A stretch of 47,429 bases of DNA from an uncultured Selenomonadales bacterium (GCA_900315925.1 ONAV01000032.1:1-47429), one strand, 5' to 3'. Counted from the first letter of the stretch, positions 28,560-37,870 are shown. Notes: generated from the letters alone by a model not told the origin. A program made the numbers and translations.

Positions 28560-28588
28560 ATTATAACATAAAATTACCGAATGCAACA
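28560..28588 (-). promoter_or_regulatory. Promoter of the peptide export operon
   Basis: The minus strand has TGTTGC (28583-28588), 17 bases, then TATAAT (28560-28565) preceded by TGT, an extended -10. The start near 28553 leaves a leader of about 150 bases to the ATG at 28399. The rest of the 28400-28695 gap shows no gene. A weak ACCGGATG/CATTCGGT inverted repeat lies at about 28577-28611. Confidence 0.72.
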
Positions 28589-28695
28589 GACTATCTCTGC
28601 CACATCCGGTAAAAAAATATATAAAACACGTCTATTTTAAATATTATCAAAACAACAGTTCAGCTATACAATTGTTTGCTAAATGCCGCACCACT

Positions 28696-30633
28696 TTATG
28701 CCCCGCTTATCACACTTTCTGACCTCTGGTCTCCAGTGTCCCGATCTATGGGCAGGGCCAGGTATTCCGACCCGATGTGAAGCAACAGGTTCTCCTGTTC
28801 CAGCCATGCCATCGCTTCCCGAATCTTTGCTTCCTCATAACCCTCCGACAGTTTATTCACCAGCTTATCTTCCCGTATCACGTTCCGGCAGGCCCGCAGC
28901 ACTTCTGCTTCGGCGCCCTTCAGGTAATACAACGGTTTCCGGGAAATGAGGCGGGTATCCAGAACTTTCACGGTCTCTCCTTTGTCCTTCATATACAGAA
29001 GCTGGCGCTTCCTGTTCCATGATTCGGACAGTTCATACAGAGTTTCGTAGGCAGGCCCCAGCCGCCGGTAATCATAGTACCGGGCCAGTTCTGTCTCTTC
29101 CACCGGCGCAAACAGATGGGCCGTCCGGCGGATGAAGTCCTCATTTGGAAACACAAAATCATAGCCCCGGTCCGGCCGCAGGGCCGGGATAGATTCGTCC
29201 GGATGCCGCATGTAGTCGTTGTAGCGATGGAACATAATATGGGTGACGGTGTTGGGAGCGGACAGGTGCATGATCTTAGGCAACACCCCGTTGACTTCCC
29301 GGCAGAGTTCTTCCGTTTCTCCCGGCGTACCGGTCAGGATATACCACAGCACGTTGATCCCGTGGGCATTGCAGTGTTTCAGTGTCTGTACCTGACGGAT
29401 GGCAGTGACACCTTTGCCCATCAGACGCAGAATTCCGTCAGAGAAGCTTTCGATTCCTGCCTGAACCCAGAAAAAACCGGCTTCTGCCAGACGCTTAGCG
29501 TCCTCTTCCGTCATGTTGGATTTGATTTCCGTAAACAACCTGAGCCTGTTGTTACGATAGACATCCCGTTGCAACAGGGCGGCAGGCAGCTCCTTCTGGT
29601 GGTTCAGGCTCAGGATATTATCGGTGAAATAGCACTGGGAACCGGGGTACCGACCGGCCAGTTCCGCCAGTTCATCCGCAAACCGGTCCGTGCTTTTCGC
29701 CCGGTACAGATGAGCGGTGCTTCCGTTCAGCCCGCAGAAGCGACAGGGGCGCCGGGCTGCCCACCAGCAGCCTCGGGAGCCTTCCGCCATCACGATATAA
29801 TGCCCTTTCTGCTGAGGTATAAGGACGTCCCTTTCCCGGAAGTAATCGCTGAAATCCGGCAGTGGCAATCTGTCCAGATCTTGCGTGATTCGCGCCGGAT
29901 CCGTTATCTTCCTGGTGCGTGACACTACGCCGGGAGGAAGCTCGCTGTCCGGTACTGTGCCGTCCTGCAGGAGTCGCGAACACAAAGGCGCAATGACCTC
30001 ATCTGCCTCACCGGTAAAAACATAATCAAAAGCTTCCACATATTCCGCCAGTGCTGCCCCCGCATCTCCCTCGCAGTTGGCGCCGCCCGCTAAAATCAGC
30101 GGGGCGTCCTTTTCTTTTTTCAGCCGCCGGGCCAGGGCGATCATGGCGTTGTGCTGCTGGAACATAGAAATAAAGGCAACGATTTTAGGATGCTGCTCCA
30201 TCACCCGGGCACAGGCTTCCGTCAGGTACGCATCCGCCATCGCATGGGCTTCCTGAAACAAGTCCAGGCTGTGCAGGGTATCCTCCCGCTGCCTGCCGGC
30301 AAAGACTTTCCCTGGCAGATGCTTTCCCTGCATCCAGCGTATGTAGTCTTCAAAAGAAGAAACCGTTTTGCCGTGAGCCGCCTTGCCAAAAATCGTTTCA
30401 CAGGCAAAATAGTCATGACCGTAGCCGATGGTACATACCTGCATGATGCTCCGGTATTTTTCCAGACCGATACGGCTGGCATAATACAGATACTCATGCT
30501 GCACACGGCTTTTGATACCCGCCCGCGCCAGCACCGACTTGAACAGGGCCAGGGTCAGGCAGGGCATATATTCGTCGCAGAAAGGCATGGCAATAAAAAG
30601 CACATCCACAGCGTCTTCCCGTTTCATTTCCAT
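28696..30633 (-). CDS. B12-binding radical SAM protein, RiPP C-methyltransferase type
   Basis: A 645-residue enzyme. The N-terminal half contains a cobalamin-binding-like fold (about 70-230: IVAFISMFQQHNAMIALARR, LAGGANCEGD, YVFTGEADEVI). The radical SAM domain has the cluster motif C289-x7-C297-x2-C300 (GCWWAARRPCRFCGLNG), the spacing typical of the RiPP maturation radical SAM protein 1 family. Then come YFTDNILS, the GIESFSDGILRLMGKG motif and a winged-helix-like C-terminus (about 570-630). Members use methylcobalamin and SAM to methylate unactivated carbons in peptide cores. GGAAGG lies 5 bases before the ATG. It lies downstream of the precursor, beyond its terminator, and is probably reached by read-through. 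Confidence 0.9.
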   Translation of the reverse strand: MEMKREDAVDVLFIAMPFCDEYMPCLTLALFKSVLARAGIKSRVQHEYLYYASRIGLEKYRSIMQVCTIGYGHDYFACETIFGKAAHGKTVSSFEDYIRWMQGKHLPGKVFAGRQREDTLHSLDLFQEAHAMADAYLTEACARVMEQHPKIVAFISMFQQHNAMIALARRLKKEKDAPLILAGGANCEGDAGAALAEYVEAFDYVFTGEADEVIAPLCSRLLQDGTVPDSELPPGVVSRTRKITDPARITQDLDRLPLPDFSDYFRERDVLIPQQKGHYIVMAEGSRGCWWAARRPCRFCGLNGSTAHLYRAKSTDRFADELAELAGRYPGSQCYFTDNILSLNHQKELPAALLQRDVYRNNRLRLFTEIKSNMTEEDAKRLAEAGFFWVQAGIESFSDGILRLMGKGVTAIRQVQTLKHCNAHGINVLWYILTGTPGETEELCREVNGVLPKIMHLSAPNTVTHIMFHRYNDYMRHPDESIPALRPDRGYDFVFPNEDFIRRTAHLFAPVEETELARYYDYRRLGPAYETLYELSESWNRKRQLLYMKDKGETVKVLDTRLISRKPLYYLKGAEAEVLRACRNVIREDKLVNKLSEGYEEAKIREAMAWLEQENLLLHIGSEYLALPIDRDTGDQRSESVISGA

Positions 30634-30683
30634 AGCAGCCTTCCTTCAGTTTGTCCGTTATAAGGAATTGCGTATCTTTCCTT

Positions 30684-30730
30684 GCGTTTGCAGTGAGATT
30701 CGTTTGCAGGTTTCATTTCTGCGAAACCTG
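30684..30730 (-). repeat. Direct repeat and hairpin in the leader of the methyltransferase gene
   Basis: CGTTTGCAG occurs twice (30685-30693 and 30701-30709), 16 bases apart. CAGGTTTC (30707-30714) and GAAACCTG (30723-30730) form an 8-bp inverted repeat overlapping the second copy. No T-run follows on the minus strand. The 203-base gap 30634-30836 has no gene; it holds these elements and the precursor terminator. A regulator site or mRNA processing hairpin is possible. Confidence 0.45.
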
Positions 30731-30792
30731 TCACTCTCTATCCCCGCATCCGCTGCGGCATATATCGACAGACCTTATTGTAAAAATGATAG

Positions 30793-30818
30793 AAAAAAGC
30801 CTGCCGGTTAAGGCAGGC
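30793..30818 (-). terminator. Strong terminator directly after the precursor gene
   Basis: On the minus strand GCCTGCC (30812-30818) pairs perfectly with GGCAGGC (30799-30805) and TTTTTT follows. It lies 18 bases after the precursor stop. Such partial terminators commonly make precursor mRNA more abundant than enzyme mRNA. Confidence 0.9.
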
Positions 30819-30836
30819 GAAAAATCAGCGTACTGC

Positions 30837-31091
30837 TCAGCAGTCTTTTAAAGTGCCGCATTTGAAGGCGCAGCCGTCAACCATGTAGCAGGTCTTGACG
30901 CCGCCGGCCACTTGCTGCATCTGGTTTTCATCCAGTTCAAAGTCTGCCAGTTCCGTCATATAGGATTCGGCTTCTTCCTTCGTCAGTTCAATACCGCCGG
31001 TCTTTGCCAGTGCAATCAGTTCATCGGCATTTTTGCATTTCAAAGCTTGCATGATCATTTCTTTGGTAAGCTCATTGTGGTTAACAGGCAT
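30837..31091 (-). CDS. RiPP precursor peptide with Nif11-like leader and four-Cys core
   Basis: An 84-residue peptide. The leader (1-64) resembles Nif11-type leaders: an amphipathic region with NADELIALAKTGGIELTKEE, then DFELDENQMQQVAGG. The double-Gly cleavage site precedes a 20-residue core with Cys at 68, 74, 78 and 84, spaced x5-x3-x5, plus Tyr69, Asp72, Lys77 and Asp83. The core is the likely substrate of the radical SAM enzymes on either side. GGGAGGAAT gives a very strong ribosome binding site. The gene has its own promoter (31129-31157) and a terminator 18 bases after the stop. One further Cys (19) lies in the leader. The chemical product cannot be read from sequence; no second precursor was found in the island. 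Confidence 0.9.
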   Translation of the reverse strand: MPVNHNELTKEMIMQALKCKNADELIALAKTGGIELTKEEAESYMTELADFELDENQMQQVAGGVKTCYMVDGCAFKCGTLKDC

Positions 31092-31128
31092 AATATTCCT
31101 CCCTCATTTGAAAAAATCTACAGTTCTT

Positions 31129-31157
31129 ATTTTAACATGCTGACGTTGTATTTGCAA
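31129..31157 (-). promoter_or_regulatory. Dedicated promoter of the RiPP precursor gene
   Basis: The minus strand has TTGCAA (31152-31157), 17 bases, then TAAAAT (31129-31134) preceded by TGT (extended -10). The start near 31122 gives a leader of about 30 bases. The DNA upstream (31158-31219) is strongly A/T-rich. Confidence 0.8.
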
Positions 31158-31219
31158 GTAAAAACAAATATTTCAATACTTTATTATCAGGAAACAATTC
31201 ATTTAAAATATAAATTTTG

Positions 31220-33250
31220 TTAATTAGATAAAGGACAACCGGTAACGCCCTCTTCACAGGCCTGGCAAGGCAGGCAGCGGCGTTCGTAGCAGCAACCTGC
31301 GCAATGTTGACGGGTTTCCCCGTTTTCACGCAGCGCCTGTAACGCCGGGGCATGTTCCCAATACTCGACCAGATTTTCTGTAGTATCACCGTCTCCCCTG
31401 TCTGACTGCAATTCGCGTTGCAATGTTTCACCGGACTTCCAATGCAGACAGGGAACAAAACGCCCGTCCGCTCCCAAGGCTATAAAAGAACGTCCTGCCT
31501 CGCATCCGCGGTCAATCCCCCGGTTCGCATTGTATTTCGGATCCGGACCGTCCAGATATGCCCGTAACGGTGAAAAACAGGATTCTACAGCTATTTGCAT
31601 CCCGACCGGTTGTGCGGCGCTTTGTGTATCCTGATTCTGATCTGTTTCCTGACTTGCGCTTTCCTGGGACCCCTCCGCCGATTCATTATATCCATTATGA
31701 TCTTTTACAAATTCTGCTGCCGCCGAAATCTGCTCGCGGCTTGGGAAAACAGTGCCGACATTTTTGGCTGCGCTAAGCTTCATACCGGTTACGAGCAGTT
31801 CCACCGCACCGGATTCTTCCGCAGCCTTTGCCACAGCCGCCAATTTCCCGGCGTTGTCACGGTGCATGTACCAGCGCACCCGCACATTAGCAGCCCCCAA
31901 TTCCTTCAAGGCGGCCAATATATGCAGGGCATATTCATCGGTATCGCTTTCCAAATCAATCAGGAAACTATCCACACCTGCCGCAACCAAAGCAGCCAGC
32001 CAGCTGCGCTCAATCTGCAGCGCTGCGCTATCCTCTTCCTGCGCCCTTGACCGGCTCACAACCACCTCCGCACGGAGGCCGGCCGCAGCGCAGGCCTTCA
32101 GCAGGCGTTCCAGCGGCTCGTAGGTTTCACCGCCGCAGAAACGGATCCCGCGCACCTGGTTTTCCCCGCATTCCCGGATCCGGGCCAGCGCCGTTTCCTC
32201 CGGCAGAACAGCCGTCCCGTCTGTCAGTTCCATATCCAGGCGGACAGGCCGCTCATAATGTGGAAAATAGTGATGGTGAATATAAGGCGACTGTTCCAGA
32301 TAAGCCTTTGCTTCCGTAACGCGACCTTTCGCGTAGTTCAGTTTAAAATACGTAACCAGCGTCTGGATAAAGGGATCGCCGTCAGGCAGGATCCGAATCC
32401 ACCGCCGCAGCGCCGCCCCCTTGGAGGGAAGGCAGAGTCCGGCATCCTCCAGCCGCTCGATAAATTTGTCCACAAGCAAAGGATGGCGCCAGCGTCCGAA
32501 TACTTCCAACCCTGTTTTTTCCAGCAGACCGCTTTCGCTCAGATCAATGTTGACAGCAAACCCCTGAGCTTCTTTCCAGGGGAGCAGCGCCTGCTCCATG
32601 GCCCCGGTATCGCCCGGCCAGCCCACGTCCCGCAGCCAGGCAAAGATGCTCTCCCATTGGTGGAAGATCACCACCAGCCGGAGAATATCCAACTCACCAC
32701 GGGGCGACATGGTACCGATTTGCTTAATCGTCGCATTCGGGGGCAATGCAGCGAGCACCCGGTCAAGCTGTCCCCGGAGCCGGGACGCCCGTTTTTCCCC
32801 GGCAAAGGGAGGCAGCACTGAATCCCAGAACTTCTTTCCCATGGGAGGAACAAAAGGCTTTTCCTGCCGCTGCACATTGTCGTCTTCCGCAGCGGTGTGT
32901 TCCGGTTCATCCGCCTTTTCTTCCTTGTAATCAGATGTATTAATAAAGAGACAGGGAGAAATCTCCCCACCCCTGAGATAATCCGCGTAGTCGATTTCAT
33001 ACCAGATGCACTTGATACCGGGGACATAGTCCTGGTCCACGCACATAATATAATCCACAAACCGGGCCGGATTACCCAGCCGCACTTCCAACCCTGCCCC
33101 ATGGGTGATGGTATCGCCGAACTGCGCCTCCACATTGGCAAGGGCAGCCAGGCATTCCTCATCCATGAGTTCCGGTACCGGGTGGCGGCGCAAATGCGCA
33201 AGATATGCCCGCGCCGGCAATTCCTGAATCTTCATAGTCATTTCACTCAC
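31220..33250 (-). CDS. Degenerate radical SAM-like protein with C-terminal SPASM-type Cys cluster
   Basis: A 676-residue protein of uncertain function. The N-terminal half (1-330) matches nothing I recognise and includes a Glu-rich insert near 110-135. At about 335-520 the sequence resembles a radical SAM barrel without its first strand (RGIRFCGGETYEPLERLL near 370, then VDSFLIDLES and VRVRWYMHRD), but no CxxxCxxC motif exists anywhere. A Ser/Glu/Gln-rich linker (about 528-560) leads to a SPASM-like region (about 590-672): CEAGRS, FVPCLHW, then a cluster CAGCCYERRCLPCQAC and a final Cys near 672. It overlaps the active radical SAM gene by 4 bases and precedes the precursor. It may be a partner or substrate-binding subunit of that enzyme. 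Confidence 0.75.
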   Translation of the reverse strand: MSEMTMKIQELPARAYLAHLRRHPVPELMDEECLAALANVEAQFGDTITHGAGLEVRLGNPARFVDYIMCVDQDYVPGIKCIWYEIDYADYLRGGEISPCLFINTSDYKEEKADEPEHTAAEDDNVQRQEKPFVPPMGKKFWDSVLPPFAGEKRASRLRGQLDRVLAALPPNATIKQIGTMSPRGELDILRLVVIFHQWESIFAWLRDVGWPGDTGAMEQALLPWKEAQGFAVNIDLSESGLLEKTGLEVFGRWRHPLLVDKFIERLEDAGLCLPSKGAALRRWIRILPDGDPFIQTLVTYFKLNYAKGRVTEAKAYLEQSPYIHHHYFPHYERPVRLDMELTDGTAVLPEETALARIRECGENQVRGIRFCGGETYEPLERLLKACAAAGLRAEVVVSRSRAQEEDSAALQIERSWLAALVAAGVDSFLIDLESDTDEYALHILAALKELGAANVRVRWYMHRDNAGKLAAVAKAAEESGAVELLVTGMKLSAAKNVGTVFPSREQISAAAEFVKDHNGYNESAEGSQESASQETDQNQDTQSAAQPVGMQIAVESCFSPLRAYLDGPDPKYNANRGIDRGCEAGRSFIALGADGRFVPCLHWKSGETLQRELQSDRGDGDTTENLVEYWEHAPALQALRENGETRQHCAGCCYERRCLPCQACEEGVTGCPLSN

Positions 33251-34866
33251 GCTTTCTGCATTTCCTCCGAAGCCACATCAGGAAGCAAGCCTGCCTCGTT
33301 GATAATTGCAAACATTTCTTTCTCGTGGGTGGCGGTCATCAGTGTTTCCCGTTCCGCCTCTGTCAGCCGGGCGAGCGGCCCTGCCAACGATATGGAAAGC
33401 TCATCCTCTCCGGTTTCTTCCCATTTAGCCCCCACAACCCGGGGCGCCACAAAGGCGAAAATCTCCTTTGCTTCGCCGCAGCTTTCGCGGAAATAACTGC
33501 CGTGTACCCGTTTCGCTTCCGGTGCGCAGCCGCCCCGGCAGATGAAGATATACGGGCAGGTCTGACAGGGCTTCATCAGGTCTGAAGTACGGGTACGCCA
33601 CTTCGCCTTGCCGAAGTTGAAAAAGAAGCGGCCTGTCGCTTCGTCAGTGAAGCCCACAGCATCCTCTTCCATGGCCACCAGATCCCAGCAGGGATAAATC
33701 AGTCCGTCGGGGCCAATGACCAGCATGCCCTGCTCCGAGCCGCAGAAAGCCGGGGAAAAATTCGGGAAGTCTTCCTTTTTCATTGCAGCATACAGGCCCT
33801 GCATAGGCATGGAATACTGACTTTGTTTTTCGATCGCATCCATAGGAGGAATGCCGGCCGCAATAATGGCATCCATCACCTGCTGTTCCGTAACTTTTGT
33901 GGGGGAATTGCGATCCTCCGACACAGCCTTGAAATAATAGGAGAAAAAGCCTTTACGCTTTGGTCTCGGTTTGCCGGCCTTCTCAGCCTCCCTGGCTTCT
34001 TTATCTGCCTGCATCCGTTCGTCCCGGCGCGCCTCATGCAGCCCCCTGGCCGTCAGGTCGTCAATCAGCGCCTTGATACCGCCGATATTCTCCCCGTTCA
34101 CATTTACCCGCAGGCTGATGTCAACACCGTGTTCAAGAGCCAGCGCCACATTTTTCAAAATGCGGTCGTACGTAGGCACGCCGTCCCGATGGAGCCGGCG
34201 CCGGTCGTTCAGTTCGCCCACACCGTCTATCGTCACCTGCAGATGGGAAAAACCAAATTCTTCCAACAGGTCGATATAGGCATCCAGATCGTAGCCATTC
34301 GTGATGGCGGTCGGCGACGACAGCCCCATGTCTCTGGCATGCTCACAAATGTTTCTGACTGTCGCCATATTTTCTTTGAGCAGCGGTTCACCGCCGTAAA
34401 GGGAACAGCTATTCACTTTGTGCCCCTGCTCCCGCTGCTTCTGTAATGCAGCAAAGACAGCATCCACCATTTCGGGATTCATTTCGTGGCCCAGCCACTC
34501 CTGCCCCCGTGTCAGACGGTGCCGTTCAAAGCAGTACGGACAGCGGAAGTTACAATTGTAAGTGGGCAGGATTACCGGTCCCCTGCCGCTGTGACCGATC
34601 AGTTTTCTCCATACACGTCCGAGGAGCTGTGCATCAGCCAGTTCACCCGCCTCGTCTTTCCGGGTGATATGGCCGCGCTGGGTCAGACGTTCCCGCAGAG
34701 CAAAAGGAATCTCCGCAAAACGTTCTTCACGCAGCTTCGATGCCGTCGCCTCATCCACCACGTCCAGTGCGCCGTACAGTCCGTTCACCAACAGCGCCTT
34801 CCCTTCAATGATCTTGTCGTCTTTGCCGATCAGCGGCAGAATGATCTCATACGTACTCACTCTCAT
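33247..34866 (-). CDS. Radical SAM/SPASM peptide maturase
   Basis: A 539-residue enzyme. An N-terminal region of about 95 residues may bind the leader. The radical SAM cluster motif is C105-x3-C109-x2-C112 (YNCNFRCPYCFE), followed by SLYGGEPLL and VTIDGVGELNDRRR. An insert rich in Lys/Arg/Glu lies at about 270-310. The SPASM domain carries Cys in FCGSEQG, IYPCWD, then CQTCPYIFICRGGC near 432-445 and a later Cys. This combination is typical of peptide maturases that form thioether or carbon-carbon links. The ATG at 34866 is chosen because GGGAG lies 9 bases upstream; an earlier GTG/ATG would overlap the promoter region. The stop overlaps the next gene by 4 bases. Confidence 0.9.
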   Translation of the reverse strand: MRVSTYEIILPLIGKDDKIIEGKALLVNGLYGALDVVDEATASKLREERFAEIPFALRERLTQRGHITRKDEAGELADAQLLGRVWRKLIGHSGRGPVILPTYNCNFRCPYCFERHRLTRGQEWLGHEMNPEMVDAVFAALQKQREQGHKVNSCSLYGGEPLLKENMATVRNICEHARDMGLSSPTAITNGYDLDAYIDLLEEFGFSHLQVTIDGVGELNDRRRLHRDGVPTYDRILKNVALALEHGVDISLRVNVNGENIGGIKALIDDLTARGLHEARRDERMQADKEAREAEKAGKPRPKRKGFFSYYFKAVSEDRNSPTKVTEQQVMDAIIAAGIPPMDAIEKQSQYSMPMQGLYAAMKKEDFPNFSPAFCGSEQGMLVIGPDGLIYPCWDLVAMEEDAVGFTDEATGRFFFNFGKAKWRTRTSDLMKPCQTCPYIFICRGGCAPEAKRVHGSYFRESCGEAKEIFAFVAPRVVGAKWEETGEDELSISLAGPLARLTEAERETLMTATHEKEMFAIINEAGLLPDVASEEMQKA

Positions 34867-34920
34867 AGCGCAATACTCCCTTTCTAAAAATGCATCCGAA
34901 TCATACTGCATCCTGAGTAT

Positions 34921-34949
34921 ATTGTACACGAAATAATCATGAAATACAA
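34921..34949 (-). promoter_or_regulatory. Promoter of the two radical SAM genes
   Basis: The minus strand has TTGTAT (34944-34949), 17 bases and TACAAT (34921-34926). The start near 34914 leaves about 48 bases to the ATG at 34866. It lies in the 98-base gap after the HExxH gene. Confidence 0.68.
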
Positions 34950-34964
34950 TTGTCCCGATTACTA

Positions 34965-35849
34965 TTATAACAACGCCTTGTATCTCTCCGCGATACTGGT
35001 TCCGGCCAGGTCCGAAAGCAATTCATATTTTGATTTTTTGTCTGACAGCAGTGTTTTTGCAGAGGACAGCAACTCCTTCGTTTCCGTCTTTCTCTTTTTC
35101 TCTGTCAGGAACCGTTCTATTCTGCCTTCAAGAATACCGAGCGTCGCGTCTACAGCGCGGTACACCTCCGTCCGTTCCCAGGGAAGTACGTTCCGGCAAT
35201 AAAAGGAAAGCCGGCCGGTGCAACGGCCCGTACTCTGCTCTAATCCAAAAAACAACCGCTGCCGCGCTGCGCTGAAATTGCCAAAGGCCGCAAGCTGCCC
35301 CATGGCATCGGCAACGATTTCGTCAAGGGCATGGTTCTGCATACCCCCAAACAGCCGCAGTATTTCATAGTGGGCACACTCATGGGCAAACCGCAGCAGG
35401 CAGGAACGCTCGATCCACTCTTCTTCATCAAGGCCGAGCAAATCCGCCGGAACATTGCTGTAAGGCGCCTGCCCCAGCAGGATCACCCGGTGATTCCGGA
35501 TGTTTTTGGCCCGGGCCTGCATGGTAAACGCATTCACGGTAACGGGGAAGTTCGCTAAATCCTCCCGCCCGTTCAGTAACGCTTCCACGCGCAGGAAGTC
35601 GTCGCGGTTTCCCGTTACGATAACCGGAAGATGCCCTCCCAGCGTTTCCGCAAAAAAAATGCGCAGTGTTTCTTCCTGCCGCAGAGGAAACGAGGCAATA
35701 TCCCGGCCAACAATTTCTGCCAGAAATTCCCGCGCAGCTACCCCCTCCGACTCTTTCCAGACCGATGCAAACGCTTCGTCGGCCAGCGGAAGGACCGACG
35801 GCGTTTCCGGTATTGCATAACAATGGGACAGATAGGTATCAGCTTTCAT
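34965..35849 (-). CDS. HExxH zinc metallopeptidase-like protein of the RiPP locus
   Basis: A 295-residue protein that I cannot assign to a named family. It carries H156-E157-C-A-H160 (FAHECAHYE), followed 16 residues later by E177 in ALDEIVADAMGQ. This is the gluzincin-like pattern of two His and a downstream Glu that bind zinc. No signal peptide or membrane helix is visible, so it should be cytoplasmic. The C-terminal 60 residues are Lys/Glu-rich and probably helical. The ATG at 35849 is favoured over a GTG at 35861, though the upstream AGGAAAG is somewhat distant. As first gene of the island it may process the leader or the core, but the C39 domain already supplies a leader peptidase, so its role is open. 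Confidence 0.7.
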   Translation of the reverse strand: MKADTYLSHCYAIPETPSVLPLADEAFASVWKESEGVAAREFLAEIVGRDIASFPLRQEETLRIFFAETLGGHLPVIVTGNRDDFLRVEALLNGREDLANFPVTVNAFTMQARAKNIRNHRVILLGQAPYSNVPADLLGLDEEEWIERSCLLRFAHECAHYEILRLFGGMQNHALDEIVADAMGQLAAFGNFSAARQRLFFGLEQSTGRCTGRLSFYCRNVLPWERTEVYRAVDATLGILEGRIERFLTEKKRKTETKELLSSAKTLLSDKKSKYELLSDLAGTSIAERYKALL

Positions 35850-35907
35850 CACTTCATACACTTTCCTTTTGTAAACGACGCCGGAACAAAAAGCAAGGCA
35901 AAACCGC

Positions 35908-35937
35908 TAAAAAACCGGACGCTTTTACACGCCCGGT
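35908..35937 (-). terminator. Rho-independent terminator after pyrG
   Basis: On the minus strand ACCGGGCG (35930-35937) pairs with CGTCCGGT (35914-35921), one G-T pair, followed by TTTTTT. It lies about 70 bases after the pyrG stop and separates pyrG from the peptide island. Confidence 0.82.
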
Positions 35938-36009
35938 AATTGTGAAATTGCAATGCGCTATGCTGTATCGAACCATGACCCCAGCAAACGTCGCCGGCAA
36001 CTTTTTTCA

Positions 36010-37650
<1,641 letters not shown>

Positions 37651-37705
37651 TCAGTAGTCTGTTCTTCTGCCGGCGAAATGATGCCCCGCTTGTCCAAAGC
37701 CAGAC

Positions 37706-37723
37706 TGACCGGCTCCCCGGTCA
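37706..37723 (-). promoter_or_regulatory. Hairpin in the pyrG leader
   Basis: TGACCGG (37706-37712) and CCGGTCA (37717-37723) form a perfect 7-bp stem with a 4-base loop, about 80 bases before the pyrG ATG. There is no T-run, so it is not a simple terminator. It may be part of a nucleotide-responsive leader. Confidence 0.45.
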
Positions 37724-37784
37724 TCCACCCGCAATGAAACGATAGATTTATTATATTTATCTTTTTTAATTATACTTACCTTTT

Positions 37785-37813
37785 ATTATAAAAATAAAAT
37801 CGTGGAAACTCAA
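37785..37813 (-). promoter_or_regulatory. pyrG promoter
   Basis: The minus strand has TTGAGT (37808-37813), 17 bases, then TATAAT (37785-37790). Transcription would start near 37778, giving a leader of about 150 bases. The segment 37627-37870 holds only this promoter and leader. Confidence 0.7.
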
Positions 37814-37870
37814 GTCAAAATTTTAAGGCTTGCAAAATCTGTAAAATGTGCACGAATTTCCTGCAGTATG

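Noticed and set aside
28400..28695. A second RiPP precursor in the gap before the export operon
   Set aside because: No short frame with a ribosome binding site and a double-Gly leader is present; the same holds for 30634-30836 and 23927-24052.
35868..35896. TTGCTT-17-TACAAA as promoter of the HExxH gene
   Set aside because: The implied start lies beyond the best ribosome binding site and would leave the message almost leaderless, so it is too weak to list.
20900..35900. Insertion sequences, integrases, tRNA attachment sites or CRISPR arrays bounding the island
   Set aside because: No transposase or integrase frame, tRNA gene, terminal inverted repeat or regularly spaced repeat could be recognised.
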